A DNA stretch of 15,116 nucleotides from an uncultured Oscillospiraceae bacterium (lineage in GTDB: Bacteria > Bacillota > Clostridia > Oscillospirales > Acutalibacteraceae), in contig URGA01000048.1 of assembly GCA_900547275.1 (NCBI GenBank), positions 1 through 15,116 on the forward strand, in the 5' to 3' direction. The notes beneath the pieces were generated by a model that was given only the letters and a program-made list of their open reading frames with translations, did not search any database and was not told where the DNA came from. Of the stretch, positions 1 through 6,059 are shown in pieces. The translations under genes were made by a program, and so were the position numbers. The stretch's first letter is position 1. The number at the start of each line of letters is the position of its first letter.

Positions 1-359
1 TGGACGGCGCTGCCGAAAACGCCCAGCAGCAGGAAGAGCACCATCCCTGCCGTCATGGTCGCCGCATAGGAGATATGCTGCTGGACAATGAAGGTACAGA
101 TAATCGCACCCAGCGCCAGGATAAAGGTCAGCGCGCTTTTATAGCGCCTCCCGCCCCAGCGTTCCATGGCCGGATACAAGAAAAAGCCGACGGCGCTGGC
201 GCCCAGCGCATAGTTCTGGGCAATGACAGTTCTCCCTTCCGTCACCGACAGAGAAATCATATTGACAAACAGATATTCCGCCCCTAAAAAGACAAAAGTA
301 AAAATACCGATCAGCAGAATGGCGTTGACAGACGCCGGCTTTCTCAGTTCCCCTTTCAT
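1..359 (-). CDS. MFS-type transporter, N-terminal part (cut by window edge)
   Basis: An open frame on the minus strand starts at ATG 359-357 and runs off the left edge, giving about 119 residues. The translation begins MKGELRKPASVNAILLIGIF and holds three to four hydrophobic segments (about residues 12-30, 48-66, 76-92 and 98-116). A short basic loop with ERWGGRRYKSA joins two of them, resembling the loop between helices 2 and 3 of the major facilitator superfamily. A GGGTGG ribosome binding site lies just upstream of the ATG. It sits 39 bases after the small XRE regulator on the same strand, so the two are probably one transcript. The substrate cannot be told; multidrug or metabolite export is typical for a regulator-plus-MFS pair. 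This stretch is richer in G+C than the region to its right. The family is inferred from hydrophobicity and the loop only. Confidence 0.7.
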   Translation of the reverse strand, partial: MKGELRKPASVNAILLIGIFTFVFLGAEYLFVNMISLSVTEGRTVIAQNYALGASAVGFFLYPAMERWGGRRYKSALTFILALGAIICTFIVQQHISYAATMTAGMVLFLLLGVFGSAV

Positions 360-398
360 CGTACCACCCTTTCCACAGAAGCCGCTGCAGGCGTCCCG

Positions 399-611
399 TT
401 ATTTCTCCGATTCTTCCGTCAGCTCCACTACATCCCCGATGTCACAGCGGAGCGCCCGGCAGATCCGCTCCAAAACCTCCAGGCTCACATATTCGTCCCG
501 GTTCAGCTTTGCTATCGTAGAGGAGGACACATCTGCCAACTCTGTCAGGGCGGATTTTTTCATCTTTTTATCAATCAGCAATTTCCACAGCCGGTTGTAC
601 TGGACAGCCAT
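399..611 (-). CDS. Small XRE/HTH transcriptional regulator
   Basis: This 70-residue protein is almost entirely one Cro/C1-type helix-turn-helix domain. It shows KKSALTELADVSSSTIAKL (helices 2 and 3) followed by VSLEVLERICRALRCDIGDV, which matches the compact XRE regulators (HTH_26/YozG type) in which this domain is the whole protein. The frame is open to an earlier ATG at 620, but that ATG touches the GGGAG ribosome binding site (625-621). The ATG at 611 leaves 9 bases of spacing and is preferred. A consensus sigma-A promoter lies upstream. The gene precedes the MFS transporter by 39 bases and is likely its regulator and its own. The C-terminal ELTEESEK tail is acidic and probably disordered. 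Confidence 0.88.
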   Translation of the reverse strand: MAVQYNRLWKLLIDKKMKKSALTELADVSSSTIAKLNRDEYVSLEVLERICRALRCDIGDVVELTEESEK

Positions 612-643
612 ACGCTTCATCTCCCGCCTTGTTTATGGAAGAC

Positions 644-672
644 AGTATAGCACAAAAATCGTGAAAAGTCAA
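644..672 (-). promoter_or_regulatory. Sigma-A promoter for the XRE-MFS pair
   Basis: On the minus strand, TTGACT (672-667) and TATACT (649-644) are separated by exactly 17 bases. Transcription would begin near 637, a short leader before the start at 611. The near-consensus match and position make this a confident call. Confidence 0.85.
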
Positions 673-729
673 TGGATTTTATGAGATGTCACATATTTTT
701 ACGAATGTTAAGCCAAAAGAAAGCAGCCG

Positions 730-755
730 CTCCTTTTACAGGCTCCTTTTACAGC
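730..755. repeat. Perfect 13-bp tandem duplication
   Basis: GCTCCTTTTACAG occurs twice head-to-tail (730-742 and 743-755) with no mismatch. It lies in the non-coding stretch between the XRE-MFS pair and the SLOG gene, where I see no gene on either strand. On the minus strand each copy contains an AAAGGAG ribosome-binding-like core. It could be a replication-slippage scar at a junction between blocks of different base composition. Confidence 0.8.
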
Positions 756-876
756 CATAGACATTTACCGCTTTTTATTTCCAACGAGGTGAAGAAGCTA
801 AAATACAGGGGAAAGGAGTACGATTATTTTCTGTTTACTCTGCAATGTTTATTACCTCGACACCTTTGCTCTTAGC

Positions 877-1305
877 TTAGTTCACTGTATAAAAAGTTCC
901 GCCCTTGTTTTCTGTGAGATAAGAAATACAAGCAGAACTGTTATCAACCAGATGGCGATTGCGTTTATGCATACAGCCCCTCGTGTACTCCTGAGAAGTA
1001 TATACAACTTTATCGGCCTTCTGTTTGATGTCATCGTATATCTCTATATCTTCCTGCGACCATCCTCTCGTTTGAGAGAAGCAAGGAAGCACGAGGATCA
1101 GACGAATATCAGGATAACGTTCCTTCAATTTGAGAACCGCAAAGGCAGCGATTGTATCAAAGCCCAATGCACCTCCAGCTCCAAAATATAGATAGCCTTT
1201 TTTTATAAGTCCCTCGATTGCTTCTTCGGTCTTTGCGAAGATTCTTCGACGTTGTCCTGAAGGAATTTCCCTATGCCCGGTAAAGCAGCATGTTTTTTCT
1301 TTCAC
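877..1305 (-). CDS. SLOG-superfamily (DUF1273/YspA-like) protein, cut short by an in-frame stop
   Basis: The 142-residue product begins MKEKTCCFTGHREIP, the usual start of the DUF1273/YspA branch of the SLOG (SMF/DprA-LOG) nucleotide-binding superfamily. It continues with GAGGALGFDTIAA (glycine-rich loop), LILVLPCF, and a tail reading SYLTENKGGTFYTVN. The ORF reads TAA at 879-877 where family members usually continue YTVNYAKKKG. After the stop the same frame goes on AKSKGVEVINIAE and then stops at 837-835, so a single base change (TAT/TAC to TAA) best explains the premature end. The frame is open to a TTG at 1323, but AGGAG at 1319-1315 favours the GTG at 1305. The family is proposed to bind nucleotide-derived ligands; the exact role is unknown. 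It is divergent from an XRE regulator. It may be a recent pseudogene or tolerate loss of 14 residues. Confidence 0.82.
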   Translation of the reverse strand: MKEKTCCFTGHREIPSGQRRRIFAKTEEAIEGLIKKGYLYFGAGGALGFDTIAAFAVLKLKERYPDIRLILVLPCFSQTRGWSQEDIEIYDDIKQKADKVVYTSQEYTRGCMHKRNRHLVDNSSACISYLTENKGGTFYTVN

Positions 1306-1539
1306 ATCATCCACTCCTAACAAGTTTCAAACTAAAATGCCCATCGAACTGACACAGTCCGATGGGCTATCTTACAACTCGCTATCTCTTTATGGTTTCT
1401 CTTAGAGAACCCATCGGGATGATTCCTGTTCGGCTGTGTTCTACTTAGGATAGGCATCCCATAAATTAAGCATGTGTGTATAGCGGTTGGCAAGACTCTT
1501 CCCTCAGTTACATTTGCTCACCTATTTTAGCAACTGTAT
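1306..1539 (-). promoter_or_regulatory. Long structured 5' leader of the SLOG gene with competing hairpins
   Basis: The promoter at 1546-1574 implies a leader of about 230 bases before the GTG at 1305. Three complementary arms lie in it. In minus-strand order they are CCCGATGGG (1418-1410), GCCCATCG (1367-1360) and CGATGGGC (1346-1339). The middle arm can pair perfectly with the last one (8 bp, 13-base loop) or with the first. This is the arrangement of an attenuator or riboswitch expression platform. A near-palindrome, GGTTTCTC/GAGAACC, lies at about 1395-1411. I do not recognise a known riboswitch class, and the terminal hairpin is followed by ATTTTAG rather than a clean T-run, so control of translation is as likely as termination. 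Confidence 0.45.
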
Positions 1540-1545
1540 CATTTA

Positions 1546-1574
1546 ATTATATTTTTGCTCTAAATATTAGTCAA
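1546..1574 (-). promoter_or_regulatory. Sigma-A promoter for the SLOG gene
   Basis: On the minus strand, TTGACT (1574-1569) and a perfect TATAAT (1551-1546) are 17 bases apart. It sits back to back with the XRE gene start at 1647, so that regulator is placed to control it. Confidence 0.85.
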
Positions 1575-1646
1575 GTGCTTTATATCAAATACAGCGTTAA
1601 AAGAGTAAAAAAAGTATAATAATAGAAGAAAGGTAGGTGACTGTAA

Positions 1647-1931
1647 ATGAGTAAAGAGGTTGAATTTAAGAATAGAGATAGATTCATCCAGCTCGGCATT
1701 GCAATAGCTGCGCTTCGTAAGATGCGTGGTATGTCTCAAGAGAAGCTTGCAGAGTTATCCAATGTGAGCCGTTCACATATCAGCGCTATCGAAGCTCCGG
1801 GTATTGTTCGCCCGTTCTCCCTTGAGGTCTTTTACAATATTGCAGACGCCTTGGACATAGATCCCGCAGATTTGATCAATGCATCGGTATTCCCTGATAA
1901 GATTCTAACAAATTCTAAAAAGAACAAATAA
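1647..1931 (+). CDS. XRE-family transcriptional regulator
   Basis: This 94-residue protein has a canonical Cro/C1 helix-turn-helix: ALRKMRGMSQEKLAELSNVS then RSHISAIEAPG and FSLEVFYNIADALDIDPADL (about residues 21-78). A short lysine-rich tail ends it. The ATG follows AGGTG by 7 bases. A TATAAT at 1615-1620 is a plausible -10 box, but no good -35 is seen, as is common for autoregulated repressors. It is divergent from the SLOG gene across 341 bases and likely controls that intergenic region, by position. The single-domain layout gives no hint of a ligand. A strong bidirectional terminator follows. Confidence 0.9.
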   Translation: MSKEVEFKNRDRFIQLGIAIAALRKMRGMSQEKLAELSNVSRSHISAIEAPGIVRPFSLEVFYNIADALDIDPADLINASVFPDKILTNSKKNK

Positions 1932-1937
1932 AAAAAG

Positions 1938-1973
1938 AGGTCGCCTGGGCAGTTAAACTCAGACGACCTTTCA
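1938..1973. terminator. Bidirectional intrinsic terminator between convergent genes
   Basis: AGGTCGCCTGGG (1938-1949) pairs with CTCAGACGACCT (1958-1969) with one mismatch and a G-T pair. The plus strand continues TTTC. On the minus strand the hairpin is followed by CTTTTTTT, so it is stronger in that direction and would end the zinc-ribbon/AP2 transcript as well as the XRE transcript. Confidence 0.85.
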
Positions 1974-1982
1974 TTATACGCA

Positions 1983-2669
1983 TTACTTATTAGTGCTACG
2001 CAGATAATCCTGAAATTCTTTCTTTCGTTTTTCTGTCAGACTGTCCCAGTATTCCAGTATGACAGGATCGTGAAGCCTTGCTTCAGCTGCACGGCGAGCA
2101 CGTATGGCAGCACTCTTGTCCTTATGCAAACCCAGATTATAATGCTTCTTTTGGAAATTGATATATGCATACCATTTCCCGGTTCTCCTATCCAAGCCAA
2201 CACCGGTGTGTCCGGAAGTGTTATTTGAACGAAGGTGCTTGGAAACAACAATGTTGCTGACATTGGTTCCCTCAACCATATCTCGACGGTGCTTCACTGT
2301 TTCGCTCCTGGTCTCACGGTATTTACAGCCGCAGCTGAGTACACGTCCTGATTTCAGGGCATTTACTGTCTTATAAGTCAAATTCCCGCAATCACATCGC
2401 AGTTCCCAAATAACGCTGCCATTGTTGTCCCGTTGCTCAGTGGGACGGACCGCTGTCAGTCTGCCAAATCGCTCTCCTGTAATGTCTTGCTTTCGCAGAT
2501 CGGTGATATGCTCCATAGCCTTGCAACCACAGCTTCGCGTGCCACCGTGCTTAACCTGCGTAGCAGGAATCTCTTTGGTATTTCCGCAGTCACACTGCCA
2601 AAGCCACACAGCTTGCTTTTTTCCGGTTTGTTCTATTGTGGTATATCCAAACATGGCGAACGGCCACAA
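1983..2669 (-). pseudogene. Zinc-ribbon/AP2-domain protein, downstream fragment after a frameshift
   Basis: This 3' piece encodes the end of zinc-ribbon module 2 (CDCGNTKEIPATQVKHGGTRSCGC), a complete module 3 (DITGERFGRLTAVR to LSCGC) and a C-terminal AP2-like DNA-binding domain. The AP2 part reads SNNTSGHTGVGLDRRTGKWY, then NFQKKHYNLGLHKDKSAAIRA in two adjoining pieces. AP2 domains of this kind occur in phage and mobile-element homing nucleases and integrases, where they bind DNA. No HNH or GIY-YIG nuclease motif is visible. The frame has no credible start: the nearest is a TTG at 2669 inside the upstream fragment. The two pieces align as one gene of about 300 codons (1983-2892). The reading frame must change by one base near 2650-2656. 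It could be dead, a sequencing error, or a recoding site. Confidence 0.75.
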
Positions 2670-2892
2670 GACGCCCCCAGCGCTGTCCTGTGATGTCTAG
2701 GCGCGCCTGTCGCTCGGCATTTATACAGCCGCAGCTTCTCGTGTGCCCATTCAATAAATAAGCGGCAGGGACTTCTTTTTCCCCGCCGCATTCGCATTCA
2801 CATCTCCAGATGCTGCCTTTTCCCGGTACTGTCCGAACAACCTCCTTGGCAGTAAGTCGCCCGAACTTCTGGTTTGTGATATCCTTCTTCAT
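2590..2892 (-). pseudogene. Zinc-ribbon/AP2-domain protein, upstream fragment (intact start)
   Basis: The fragment starts MKKDITNQKFGRLTAKEVV and contains module 1 (CECECGG to SCGC) and the beginning of module 2 (DITGQRWGRLVAVR). It then runs in the wrong frame through 20 unrelated residues to a stop at 2590-2592. Modules 1 to 3 share the plan D-I-T-x-Q/E-x-F/W-G-R-L, then C-x-C-G and S-C-G-C. This suggests three tandem four-cysteine zinc ribbons. The ATG (2892-2890) overlaps the TGA of the signal peptidase gene as ATGA, so translation is probably coupled. Module content after residue 80 belongs to the overlapping downstream fragment; together they make one broken or recoded gene. Confidence 0.75.
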
Positions 2893-3290
2893 TTTATCGG
2901 CATCAGCAGCTTCGCGATGACATCTTCATGAGATACATACGGATCCGCCCAGTACCGGGAGTCGTGGGAATTTTCCGCATTGTCTCCTAAGACATAGTAA
3001 CAGTTATCTGGAACCGTTACTATGCTGTTCTGATGATCAATGGTATCACCGGCGCAAGCTGCAATTCTCTTCACGAGATAGGAGCCGTCACGTCTAAAAA
3101 TAATGATATCGCCGGTCTCCAATTCATCGAAGATCCTAAGGCCCAGTATAAGGCTTCCGGTCTCAAGCGTTGGCTCCATAGATTCCGTAGACACATAACC
3201 AAGCATAAAGATGCTGTGAAACAGCACCAATACAACCAGTGTAACAACGATTGGAATTATGAAGGGGCGTATTTTCTTATCCTTCATCAT
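2889..3290 (-). CDS. Short type I signal peptidase
   Basis: This 133-residue protein (counted from the ATG at 3290) has an N-terminal membrane helix (about residues 9-30) followed by a signal peptidase I catalytic domain. The catalytic serine is Ser37 in YVSTESMEPTL and the general base lysine is Lys74 in SYLVKRIAA. The conserved box YYVLGDNAENSHDSRYW is present near residues 98-114. It should cleave signal peptides at the outer face of the membrane. It is shorter than housekeeping SipS-type enzymes (about 170-190 residues) and lacks an obvious long cap insertion. The frame is open upstream to 3449, but the promoter at 3340-3368 rules out those starts. No strong ribosome binding site precedes the ATGATG pair at 3290/3287. 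It is overlapped by the zinc-ribbon/AP2 gene, an unusual partner. Confidence 0.88.
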   Translation of the reverse strand: MMKDKKIRPFIIPIVVTLVVLVLFHSIFMLGYVSTESMEPTLETGSLILGLRIFDELETGDIIIFRRDGSYLVKRIAACAGDTIDHQNSIVTVPDNCYYVLGDNAENSHDSRYWADPYVSHEDVIAKLLMPIK

Positions 3291-3339
3291 CGGGAGAAAA
3301 GAAATACTGTTATATGTTGGTGCTGAGTTATTGTAGAAT

Positions 3340-3368
3340 ATTATAGCACAAATTCTCGAAAAACTCAA
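3340..3368 (-). promoter_or_regulatory. Sigma-A promoter for the signal peptidase gene
   Basis: TTGAGT (3368-3363) and TATAAT (3345-3340) on the minus strand are separated by 17 bases. The expected start site near 3333 gives a leader of about 43 bases and fixes the ATG at 3290 or 3287 as the true start. Confidence 0.87.
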
Positions 3369-3417
3369 GGAATTATAAAGCGATAGATTTATTTTTAAAT
3401 AGCTCAAACAAAATAAT

Positions 3418-3456
3418 AGCCCGATGGGTTTCAGATCTTTGATTCTCATCGGGGCT
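3418..3456 (-). terminator. Intrinsic terminator after the sigma-like gene
   Basis: On the minus strand AGCCCCGATGAG (3456-3445) pairs with CCCATCGGGCT (3428-3418) and is followed by ATTATTTTG. It lies 17 bases past the stop of the sigma-like gene. The plus strand also has TTTT after the hairpin, so it may act both ways. Confidence 0.7.
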
Positions 3457-3472
3457 TTTCGTTTTGTCAGTT

Positions 3473-4612
3473 CTATAAAGCTATCACCATATATCTCGGT
3501 ATGTGCTTTCTACCGGTATTGTGCATAATCCATTCTCCTGCGGAGGCGAAATAGAAGCCTCCCTTTTTGTCGGCATAGATATATCTTTTGACATCGTAAT
3601 CGTCTTCGCCGAGGGTATAGTGGATTTTGCCCCAGTCATTGTTATGATCGGCACAGTATTCATAGGTGACTGAGTTATTGTCAGCGGATGTCAACCGCAG
3701 CTCTACAATATGGATATACTCATCAATCGCAAGTTCAATCAACATTTTCTCATATGCGCCGTTTACAATTTGAAAAGCGGTATCCGGAGACGATAACATA
3801 TGCTCGGCGGCGAGGTCTATGTAGGCTTTCCCTTTGCGGAGCAGCTTGACCGAATTGCCGTTTTCGTCTTTACTGAGTTCATAAATCCCGTAACATTCCG
3901 GGCAAAAGCCGAGATGATCGGCAACCATACTGCTTTCACGGTAATCAAGGCTTTCGTAAGCGTTAAACAGCGCTTCTGCCTGCCACTGTTTGAAAAATAA
4001 CCTTTCAGGATTGGAGGTAGTGTCAACCGTCACATCCTCCGCCGTGCCTTCACCGTCCTCGTCAGCGTATTTGCGGTAAAAATCGGTGTAGTGCGTGCTG
4101 TCAATTCCGGCACGGATGATCTCTTTGGTGTCTTTGACGCTTTTCCCGATTTCGGCGGCGATTTTGGTTATCGTTTCATCATCAAACTTATACTCATGCT
4201 TTGCATACAGCGCCATTGCCTTTTTGAGCGTTCGGTATTCGTCCGCGCTTTGTACGGAATAGCCCGTCCGCATGGTACTGATGTACTTGTCAATCTCGTT
4301 TTTTACATAATGCTCTTTGAAAATGAGGAACGGAACGCCTGTGGAAATGTCATATTTCTGCAACGCCTTGTATATGCCGAAAACATATGCTTGCTTCATA
4401 TCGGCAAAATGCCCTTGCATAGCGTTTTCCTGCACGGTTTGTATAATAGCAGTGTTCAGCCTCGGCTCGTAATAATGAAAGAACCAACTAAGATATTTAT
4501 CGTTCCTTTCAGCACAGTATAGAGCGATATATTCCTGTAAATCGTCTTTTTTCGGCGGTGCCGGTTTCATACGGTATAAATACAAATCTTCTGTCCACTT
4601 TTCATTTTTCAC
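3473..4612 (-). CDS. Sigma-70-like factor of a mobile element
   Basis: The N-terminal half resembles the sigma-70 core. Residues about 50-115 contain AYVFGIYKALQKYDISTGVP and FKEHYVKNEIDKYI, like region 2 (the -10 binding and core binding helices). Residues about 145-170 hold TITKIAAEIGKSVKDTKEII, like the region 3 helix-turn-helix. The C-terminal 200 residues include a CPECYG pair and a YDVKRYIYADKKGGFYFAS stretch and are not a region 4 that I recognise, so it is an atypical sigma factor or a sigma-derived regulator. The frame opens with a GTG at 4618, but AGAAGG at 4627-4622 is only 3 bases from it. The GTG at 4612 has 9 bases and is preferred. It follows the DUF6076-like gene by 16 bases and must be cotranscribed. 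It may direct transcription of element genes; that is inference. Confidence 0.7.
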   Translation of the reverse strand: MKNEKWTEDLYLYRMKPAPPKKDDLQEYIALYCAERNDKYLSWFFHYYEPRLNTAIIQTVQENAMQGHFADMKQAYVFGIYKALQKYDISTGVPFLIFKEHYVKNEIDKYISTMRTGYSVQSADEYRTLKKAMALYAKHEYKFDDETITKIAAEIGKSVKDTKEIIRAGIDSTHYTDFYRKYADEDGEGTAEDVTVDTTSNPERLFFKQWQAEALFNAYESLDYRESSMVADHLGFCPECYGIYELSKDENGNSVKLLRKGKAYIDLAAEHMLSSPDTAFQIVNGAYEKMLIELAIDEYIHIVELRLTSADNNSVTYEYCADHNNDWGKIHYTLGEDDYDVKRYIYADKKGGFYFASAGEWIMHNTGRKHIPRYMVIAL

Positions 4613-4628
4613 CGGCACACACCTTCTT

Positions 4629-5762
4629 TCATTTCAAATTCCTGTCCACTTCGGCGTATAACACCTCTCGGCTCATATCTTTTTTGTATTGTGTTTTTGC
4701 GTATTTATCGTCATTTAATGCAAGTTGCTTGCGCTCTTTCGCAATTCGTTTTGCGATTTCGGCGTATTCTTTTGTAATCGTTCCTCTGCCGCACTCGGTG
4801 CGAATAGCGGCACAGCGGCGATTATACAGTGAAACTATCGGATCATTTTCTGCTTTTTCTTTTCTGTTCAGCACGGCGGCATATTTTCGGCAAGTTATCT
4901 TATTGCCCCGATACAGCTCAGGTGCAATGCCGTAAGAGCAGTATTTCTGCCGCCTTGCGCTTTGCATAAGAAAGTGCTTTCCGCAAATCTCACACTTGCG
5001 GGGATAGTGCCCGTAGTGTAGCCCCTCAAAAAAGTCTGTCAGGATAAAGCTGTAATAGCTGTCGAAATTCAGCTTCTTTGCAACAGTTCCGGTTACGCTT
5101 TTTGCGTTCTTCTTTACCGATATGTATCTGCCGCTTTGCGTAAAGTGATGGTCTACGAATATTTCTAACGCCAATGGTAATAAATGCGCCTCGTCAAGTC
5201 GTTCAACCTCATCAATGCGGTTGCAGAATTTTAATAGGTTCCCGTGTGCAAGTATCAAATCATCGGCAAGAGAATCAAAGAATAACAATATCGATTTTGT
5301 CTCTGCAATGTTATTTTCAATTACAGAAAAATCCGTTGCGATTATCATTCTGTCTGCTGTGCCTGCGGCGATTTCATTCTGCGGCAATAAACTGAGCTTT
5401 GCTTTTTCGGCAAAGTATCCGCATATCTTTTGCCCGGTTTCTGCCGTGAAAAGCGTTGTTACTGAATTGCGGATTTCTTCAATATTCAGCCCGTCAAACG
5501 GTCGCAGTTTTGGCAATGCTTTTAAGGCTTCAAGAGTATTTGCTCCCGTTTTCGTAAATTCCGTGATGTTCAAGTAGCCATTTTTTAGCTGTGTGAGAAT
5601 ATGATAATTCAAATCATCCCGAAACACGGCAATCCGTGCGGCGGTATCGTTTATGTAAAACTGATTGAGTAGGTGCGTGGCAAACACTCCGGCGGGATAG
5701 CTTTTGCCGCCGAATATAACTCTGCTGTCACGGTAATCGGCAGTGAAAAATGAAGAAATCAT
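4629..5762 (-). CDS. DUF6076-like protein with C-terminal zinc finger
   Basis: This 377-residue protein of unknown function resembles the DUF6076 family found in Clostridial integrative elements. The N-terminal two thirds are helical and featureless to the eye. Near residues 256-290 lies CEICGKHFLMQSARRQKYC with a later ITCRKYAA cysteine, a four-cysteine zinc site, and the C-terminal 80 residues are very basic. The frame is open to 5855, but an AAAGGAG ribosome binding site 9 bases before the ATG at 5762 identifies the start. The promoter at 5870-5898 is compatible. It leads the two-gene minus-strand operon with the sigma-like gene and is divergent from the mobilization genes. A DNA- or RNA-binding role is suggested by the zinc site and basic tail only. 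Confidence 0.75.
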   Translation of the reverse strand: MISSFFTADYRDSRVIFGGKSYPAGVFATHLLNQFYINDTAARIAVFRDDLNYHILTQLKNGYLNITEFTKTGANTLEALKALPKLRPFDGLNIEEIRNSVTTLFTAETGQKICGYFAEKAKLSLLPQNEIAAGTADRMIIATDFSVIENNIAETKSILLFFDSLADDLILAHGNLLKFCNRIDEVERLDEAHLLPLALEIFVDHHFTQSGRYISVKKNAKSVTGTVAKKLNFDSYYSFILTDFFEGLHYGHYPRKCEICGKHFLMQSARRQKYCSYGIAPELYRGNKITCRKYAAVLNRKEKAENDPIVSLYNRRCAAIRTECGRGTITKEYAEIAKRIAKERKQLALNDDKYAKTQYKKDMSREVLYAEVDRNLK

Positions 5763-5798
5763 TTTGTTTTGCTCCTTTGCTTCTATTCTATCATAAGC

Positions 5799-5817
5799 AC
5801 TGTACCAAAAACTGTAC
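5799..5817. repeat. Direct repeat ACTGTAC x2 in the DUF6076-like leader
   Basis: ACTGTAC occurs at 5799-5805 and 5811-5817, 12 bases apart start to start, close to one helical turn. It is downstream of the DUF6076-like promoter and could be an operator. Next to it TTGAC/GTCAA arms (5 bp) flank a 10-base spacer at about 5819-5838. Function is not known. Confidence 0.5.
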
Positions 5818-5821
5818 TTGA

Positions 5822-5963
5822 CGCTGTATAGAGTCAAAAAGTTCTGTTCGCACAAATATTATTTATTCTATTATACCGTAAACAGCGCAGATTTTCAAGG
5901 ATTATCGCTTGTTGCGTTTTAGAAGTTTTGGTTGTTGCGCTGTTTCGTAAAAAATCGCTGTTT
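5822..5963. repeat. CGCTGT(TT) and TTGTTGCG repeats in the divergent intergenic region
   Basis: The 297-base gap between the two divergent operons holds repeated short motifs. CGCTGT lies at 5822-5827; CGCTGTTT lies at 5938-5945 and 5956-5963, with an inverted copy at 5880-5887 (9 bp perfect with 5937-5945). TTGTTGCG lies at 5909-5916 and 5932-5939. They may be operator or partition-protein sites controlling both directions. No plus-strand promoter with a good -35 was found, although TATTAT/TATATA at 5969-5979 could serve as a -10. Confidence 0.5.
5870..5898 (-). promoter_or_regulatory. Sigma-A promoter for the DUF6076/sigma-like operon
   Basis: TTGAAA (5898-5893) and TATAAT (5875-5870) on the minus strand are 17 bases apart. 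The spacer contains AAACAGCGC (5880-5888), whose inverted copy GCGCTGTTT appears at 5937-5945, so a regulator binding this motif would block the promoter. Confidence 0.83.
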
Positions 5964-5996
5964 TCCATTATTATATATACAGAAGGCAGGAAATGA

Positions 5997-6027
5997 GCCG
6001 TCGAGGTTGCACTCGGCGGCTTTTTTT
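5997..6027 (+). terminator. Terminator/attenuator before the VLP-type gene
   Basis: GCCGTCGAG (5997-6005) and CTCGGCGGC (6012-6020) form a 9-bp stem with one G-T pair and a 6-base loop, followed at once by seven T. It is a textbook intrinsic terminator, yet it stands only 33 bases before the start codon of the first mobilization gene. It probably acts as an attenuator that must be bypassed. Outer GGCAG/CTGCC arms (5985-5989, 6028-6032) could form a longer, alternative structure. Confidence 0.75.
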
Positions 6028-6059
6028 CTGCCAGAAAAACGGAAAGGAGGATTTATGTT

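Noticed and set aside
672..875. 67-codon plus-strand frame between the XRE and SLOG genes
   Set aside because: It has no ribosome binding site, unlikely composition, and overlaps both the promoter of the XRE gene and the readable tail of the SLOG gene.
1339..3456. Shared CCCGATGGG(TT) motif at 1410-1418 (inverted) and 3419-3429 as possible ends of a small mobile unit
   Set aside because: The match is only about 11 bases, each copy is explained by its own hairpin, and no transposase or target duplication is present.
4091..4522. 143-codon plus-strand frame antisense to the sigma-like gene
   Set aside because: Hydrophobic low-complexity translation typical of antisense frames, with no start signal.
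5909..5939. CRISPR-like spacing of the TTGTTGCG copies
   Set aside because: Only two 8-base copies, no longer repeat unit and no cas genes anywhere in the window.
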